This document shows positions 31,570 to 33,939 of a stretch of DNA of 33,939 nt, in pieces. The notes under the pieces are model-generated. The model worked only from the letters and a program-made list of their open reading frames with translations, was not told the origin of the DNA and made no database searches. The stretch is from assembly GCA_019648995.1 (NCBI GenBank), contig BLXT01004148.1, positions 608,211 through 642,149 on the forward strand, in the 5' to 3' direction. Source of the stretch: Plakobranchus ocellatus. Its lineage: Eukaryota; Mollusca; Gastropoda; Plakobranchidae. Numbering within the stretch: position 1 is the first letter of the stretch; every line of letters starts with the position of its first letter. Made by a program: the position numbers and the translations under genes.

Positions 31570-32746
31570 CTGTAAAAAGATTATAACAAGTAAAAAGAAA
31601 TCAAAATAATAAAAAGTTACTCTTGTATAGCATTAGACAATCACATGGCAGGCATCAAATAAATTTAGTGCCAGAAATTAATGTATATATGTGAATTACT
31701 AAATGACCATTAATGGATCAGCAATATAACAAAAACATTATTTTATATGTATTTACTGGTTACTTTTTACTCTGAGACTGTTCTTGTGGAGTAACTAGTT
31801 AAAAAAAAAAAGGAAATGAACAAGGAAAGGCTTGTCTTTAAACATATTTTTCAGTAACGGAAAAAAATGTAAAAGAAGTGAATATGCTAAACTTTTAATT
31901 AATGATGAAAAAATAGATACAGATTGTCCAGGGCATTAGAATCAACGTCACTATGTATCGAAAATTGAGAAAACCTTTGCTGCTAGGCCAGTTTTTGAGA
32001 GCTCAAAAGACTTCTAAGTCAGAATACCCATATTGCTGTAATTTATGTTTGAGGTTTTTCACTTACCCACGGAAGTCTTCTTTACTGTTTTCTTTTTATC
32101 TCAGCAAAAGACAGAAACCAAATTTATAACCCAACACTTTTATTTAGACTTTTTTAATACCCAGTATGTTGTATTGCTCAATGCACTGGATTTAATGCCA
32201 CATAAACCTAAATACAGGCCATTCCTACTTGTAAAGTCATCCCAGCATTAATTTTCTTTAGGATGCTCTCCACTTACTATACGGTAGAAAATGGTAAAAA
32301 TCCGTACTGCGAGAGAGGAACACTGTCTAACTTAATTTATTTTAAACAAACAAGATTTATGTGCTTTTATAAGGCCCATACTAACACATTAACACTGGAA
32401 GAAAATCTGTGACGTGTCAGGGCACTGATTTTTAGATGTATATTGGATTCTAGACTAAGGTCATGAATGAAATCTAGTCTAAAAATACTCCTTGTATCTA
32501 TACGTTGATTTTTCAATTTTGATCTGATCTAAATATCAATATTAGTGATAATAACTTGGGCACCTTTATCATATTGTAGGCTACTTTTATAAAATGTCTC
32601 TGGCATTAAAACAGCACATAATCAACATGCACAGATATACAACCTTTGCAGCCTGGCAGGGGTTCCTGAACCCATGGAACCCCTACACCCCTGGGATCCG
32701 GCATTGTTTAAGGGGGCTCATGCTCCTAAATCTAACCTCATCAGCT

Positions 32747-32770
32747 GAGTATGAGTATGAGTACGAGTAT
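32747..32770. repeat. (GAGTAT)4 hexamer repeat
   Basis: Four hexamers, the third with one substitution (GAGTAC). Confidence 0.9.
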
Positions 32771-33392
32771 CATGCCAGTGTTGACATTCTTATTCTGCCT
32801 TCACAAGTTACAGACGAAATCAGGAGATCATAGGCCAAGCACGGGTCCCTTTTCCATAAATTTTCCATGTGTTTTTACTGCCACCATATACAACCAATAA
32901 ACTATCTTGTGTCCTTATCTGTTTTTTTTTTCTTGTTCCTTTCCTTGCTAGTCGGTGTCTGTTTTTACTAGACAATATTAAAACTGTCCATATTATCTCA
33001 ATCTATCTGTAGGCCTATCGCTCTTGACCCACTCAGCTCAACAATTGATCTTTCTTACTGAACTTCTTCTCTCTCTTTCTTTTATTAAAAAGAAAAAAAG
33101 TTTGGGAAAATAAGGTAACACTCTATAATTATAAATCAAAGCATTTGGGAAAATGAGGTCGTCGGCCATAATATTTTTAAGCTTGTAACTTTTCTTGAGT
33201 GCACATTCGGATGTCCGTACAAATTGTCAACAGTTAAATTGATTAAAATTGCCTTTAGGCCTACTTCGTCATCATTATAATCGAAAGCAGATGGGATCCA
33301 CATTCTTTTGCATTAACCACTATAGTATAATAAATAGATTAGGCCTATTACTAGGCTATATGAGGGTTATGAGGATATATATGATATATAAT

Positions 33393-33438
<46 letters not shown>
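33393..33438. repeat. (TA)n/(GA)n compound microsatellite
   Basis: A TA run directly continued by a GA run, then passing into a TCTAGATC cluster. Confidence 0.93.
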
Positions 33439-33495
33439 TCTAGCTCTAGATCTAATTTTGATTTAGATCTAGAATCTAGATTTAGATCTCGATCT
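33437..33495. repeat. TCTAGATC-type degenerate cluster
   Basis: Dense palindromic AGATCT and CTAGA units (AGATCTAGCTCTAGATCTAA, TTTAGATCTAGAATCTAGA). Smaller pieces recur at 33571-33591 and 33818-33834. Confidence 0.8.
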
Positions 33496-33720
33496 AAATA
33501 TTTCTTAGCCTGTAACATATCAAGTGATCCCAATACTATAAATCCTTGACACTTCCAAAATCCGTCGAAGTATAGATCTAGATGTATCTACTGCAGCTGA
33601 AGATGTAAGAAACATGCGTCATTATATACCAACCTAGATTAGGTTCAAGGTCTAAAAATACACTACTGTTGACATAAGTTGTGAAAATTTTCCTGGTTCG
33701 CCATGTTGATCAACATACAA

Positions 33721-33730
33721 ATCACGTGAT
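33721..33730. promoter_or_regulatory. Palindromic E-box ATCACGTGAT
   Basis: A 10-bp palindrome with a CACGTG core, the type bound by USF/MITF/TFEB bHLH-zip factors. It lies upstream of the EHBP1 coding start, but distance to any transcription start is unknown and chance occurrence is likely. Confidence 0.25.
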
Positions 33731-33939
33731 AATTCGTACATTCGTTAGGTTTTCGTATGACAAAAAAAAAAGTTTATCTAAATTGATCAAACCAAAAGAG
33801 TTTCGATCGGCCTTTTATAGATCTAGAGGTCTAGTAGTGCTTTCTTATCAGACCACAGGCGAAGGGAGGGGGTGAATAAAAAATTCAACATTTTTGCTTT
33901 TGAATGTGGAAAAAAGAACCAGAAAATTTAGTCATTTTG

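Larger units (their letters stand above)
31570..33939 (-). other. EHBP1 5'-UTR intron or 5' flank
   Basis: Because exon 1 starts at an acceptor, this stretch is intron at least in part. A donor-like CCGTGG|GTAAGT (exon end 32067) could end an upstream non-coding exon, but no promoter elements support it. It also contains (GAGTAT)4, a GGGGTTCC hairpin (32652-32680), AT/GA microsatellites and TCTAGA clusters. No gene was recognised. Confidence 0.6.

Noticed and set aside
1-33939. CRISPR array, operon, riboswitch or prokaryotic gene cluster
   Set aside because: No spaced identical repeats, no Shine-Dalgarno-linked gene runs; intron-exon structure is clearly that of an animal nuclear gene.

Overview
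The window is eukaryotic nuclear DNA, AT-rich, with many short exons separated by repeat-rich introns of 0.5-7 kb. It contains one recognisable protein-coding gene, on the minus strand: an orthologue of EHBP1 (EH-domain-binding protein 1). The long introns, tRNA-derived SINE heads, dispersed TCTAGATC-type clusters and an RLE-type LINE relic fit a lophotrochozoan invertebrate, most likely a mollusc and perhaps a gastropod. That placement is inference; the sequence shows only that it is an invertebrate-like animal genome.

Fifteen coding exons, all phase-compatible and all bounded by GT-AG, run from the ATG at 31483-31481 down to position 21. They give 2625 nt, or 875 codons, with no internal stop. 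In protein order they encode an NT-C2 domain (about residues 1-165), an acidic and Ser/Pro-rich linker with repeated NPF motifs, a single calponin-homology (CH) domain (about 436-539), a second disordered Ser/Lys/Pro-rich segment with a further NPF, and paired ERAR/LIAE-type helical repeats (about 731-778). The C-terminal bMERB domain expected of the family lies beyond the low-coordinate edge, so the gene is 3'-incomplete here. The first coding exon begins with 86 nt of 5' UTR carrying two short uORFs. It follows a 5'-UTR intron whose upstream exon, and hence the promoter, was not identified.

Layout from high to low coordinates: 31570-33939 is the 5'-UTR intron or 5' flank, with AT/GA microsatellites and TCTAGA clusters. 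Next come NT-C2 exons 1-4 (31483-25380), whose introns host a TTAA-flanked piggyBac-like short element (30025-30734) and a 1.48-kb hAT-like TIR element (26947-28428). NPF exons 5-7 (23021-16696) follow, with a decayed LINE 3' end (about 23436-24545) in intron 4. CH exons 8-10 (16061-12072), tail exons 11-13 (11471-8727), a 7-kb intron rich in microsatellites and two final exons (1674-1537 and 94-21) complete the gene.

No second gene, RNA gene or CRISPR array was recognised, and I see no undescribed biological system. The most interesting leads are two candidate unannotated alternative exons, at 5732-5779 (frame-preserving) and 8957-8993 (likely stop-introducing), and the two TIR elements.
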